Source of the DNA: Nitrospirae bacterium GWC2_56_14
GTDB lineage: Bacteria; Nitrospirota; UBA9217
Assembly: GCA_001803705.1 (NCBI GenBank)
Contig: MHDY01000070.1
Location: forward strand, 1 to 6,213
Length of the DNA stretch: 6,213 bases
Reading direction: 5' to 3'
Shown here: positions 6,212 to 6,213 of the stretch, piece after piece
How the letters are laid out: every line of letters begins with the position of its first letter
Numbering within the stretch: position 1 is the first letter of the stretch
Notes under the pieces: model-generated
The model's input: the letters and a program-made list of their open reading frames with translations, nothing else
What the model was told of the DNA's origin: nothing
The model's database searches: none
Program-made: the position numbers and the translations under genes

Positions 6212-6213
6212 GA

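Noticed and set aside
1..6213. CRISPR array, tRNA, rRNA, transposase or attachment site
   Set aside because: The only repeats are protein-domain repeats within coding frames; no spaced identical direct repeats, tRNA cloverleaf or transposase motifs were seen on either strand.

Overview
The window most likely comes from a metal-reducing bacterium of the Geobacter group (Desulfuromonadota/Geobacterales). The main clue is the right-hand gene, a secreted multiheme c-type cytochrome built from alternating C-x4-C-H and C-x2-C-H motifs. That pattern (the 'Geobacter CxxxxCH...CXXCH' domain) is strongly enriched in this group. High-GC coding DNA and large secreted proteins with FN3, DUF2341, LamG-like and Ig-like modules fit the same picture. 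The taxonomic call is inference; there is no marker gene here.

Layout. (1) Positions 2-2836, plus strand: the 3' part of a very large modular extracellular protein. The frame is open to the left edge, so the true start lies outside the window. Visible order: end of a DUF2341 domain, LamG-like domain, four FN3 domains, a full DUF2341 domain, a second LamG-like domain, stop. (2) Positions 2858-2905: a strong hairpin between convergent genes, probably a bidirectional terminator. (3) Positions 2982-3458, minus strand: a small intact gene of the 'putative molybdenum carrier' / circularly permuted YpsA (SLOG) family, with a TTG start and a good Shine-Dalgarno. (4) Positions 3494-3802, minus strand: an open frame without a usable start codon, resembling the C-terminal half of a YqiA-type (UPF0227) alpha/beta hydrolase; probably a gene remnant. 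(5) About 3803-3991: AT-rich to mixed DNA with no convincing gene; one weak small ORF (3678-3932, minus) is listed with low confidence. (6) Positions 3992-6211, minus strand: the 3' part of a multiheme cytochrome, again open to the window edge. At least 11 potential heme motifs are followed by three Ig-like (He_PIG) domains.

The two large genes point toward each other and both look like envelope-exterior proteins: one of adhesive or carbohydrate-binding type, one for electron transfer with an Ig-like C-terminal stalk. They are not an operon. The roughly 1-kb stretch between them (about 2960-3940) is clearly poorer in GC: sampled 60-base blocks are about 42-43% GC there against 60-68% in the flanking genes. 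It carries a small orphan gene and a decayed one, so it looks like a small acquired island.

No rRNA, tRNA, CRISPR array, transposase or complete insertion sequence was seen.
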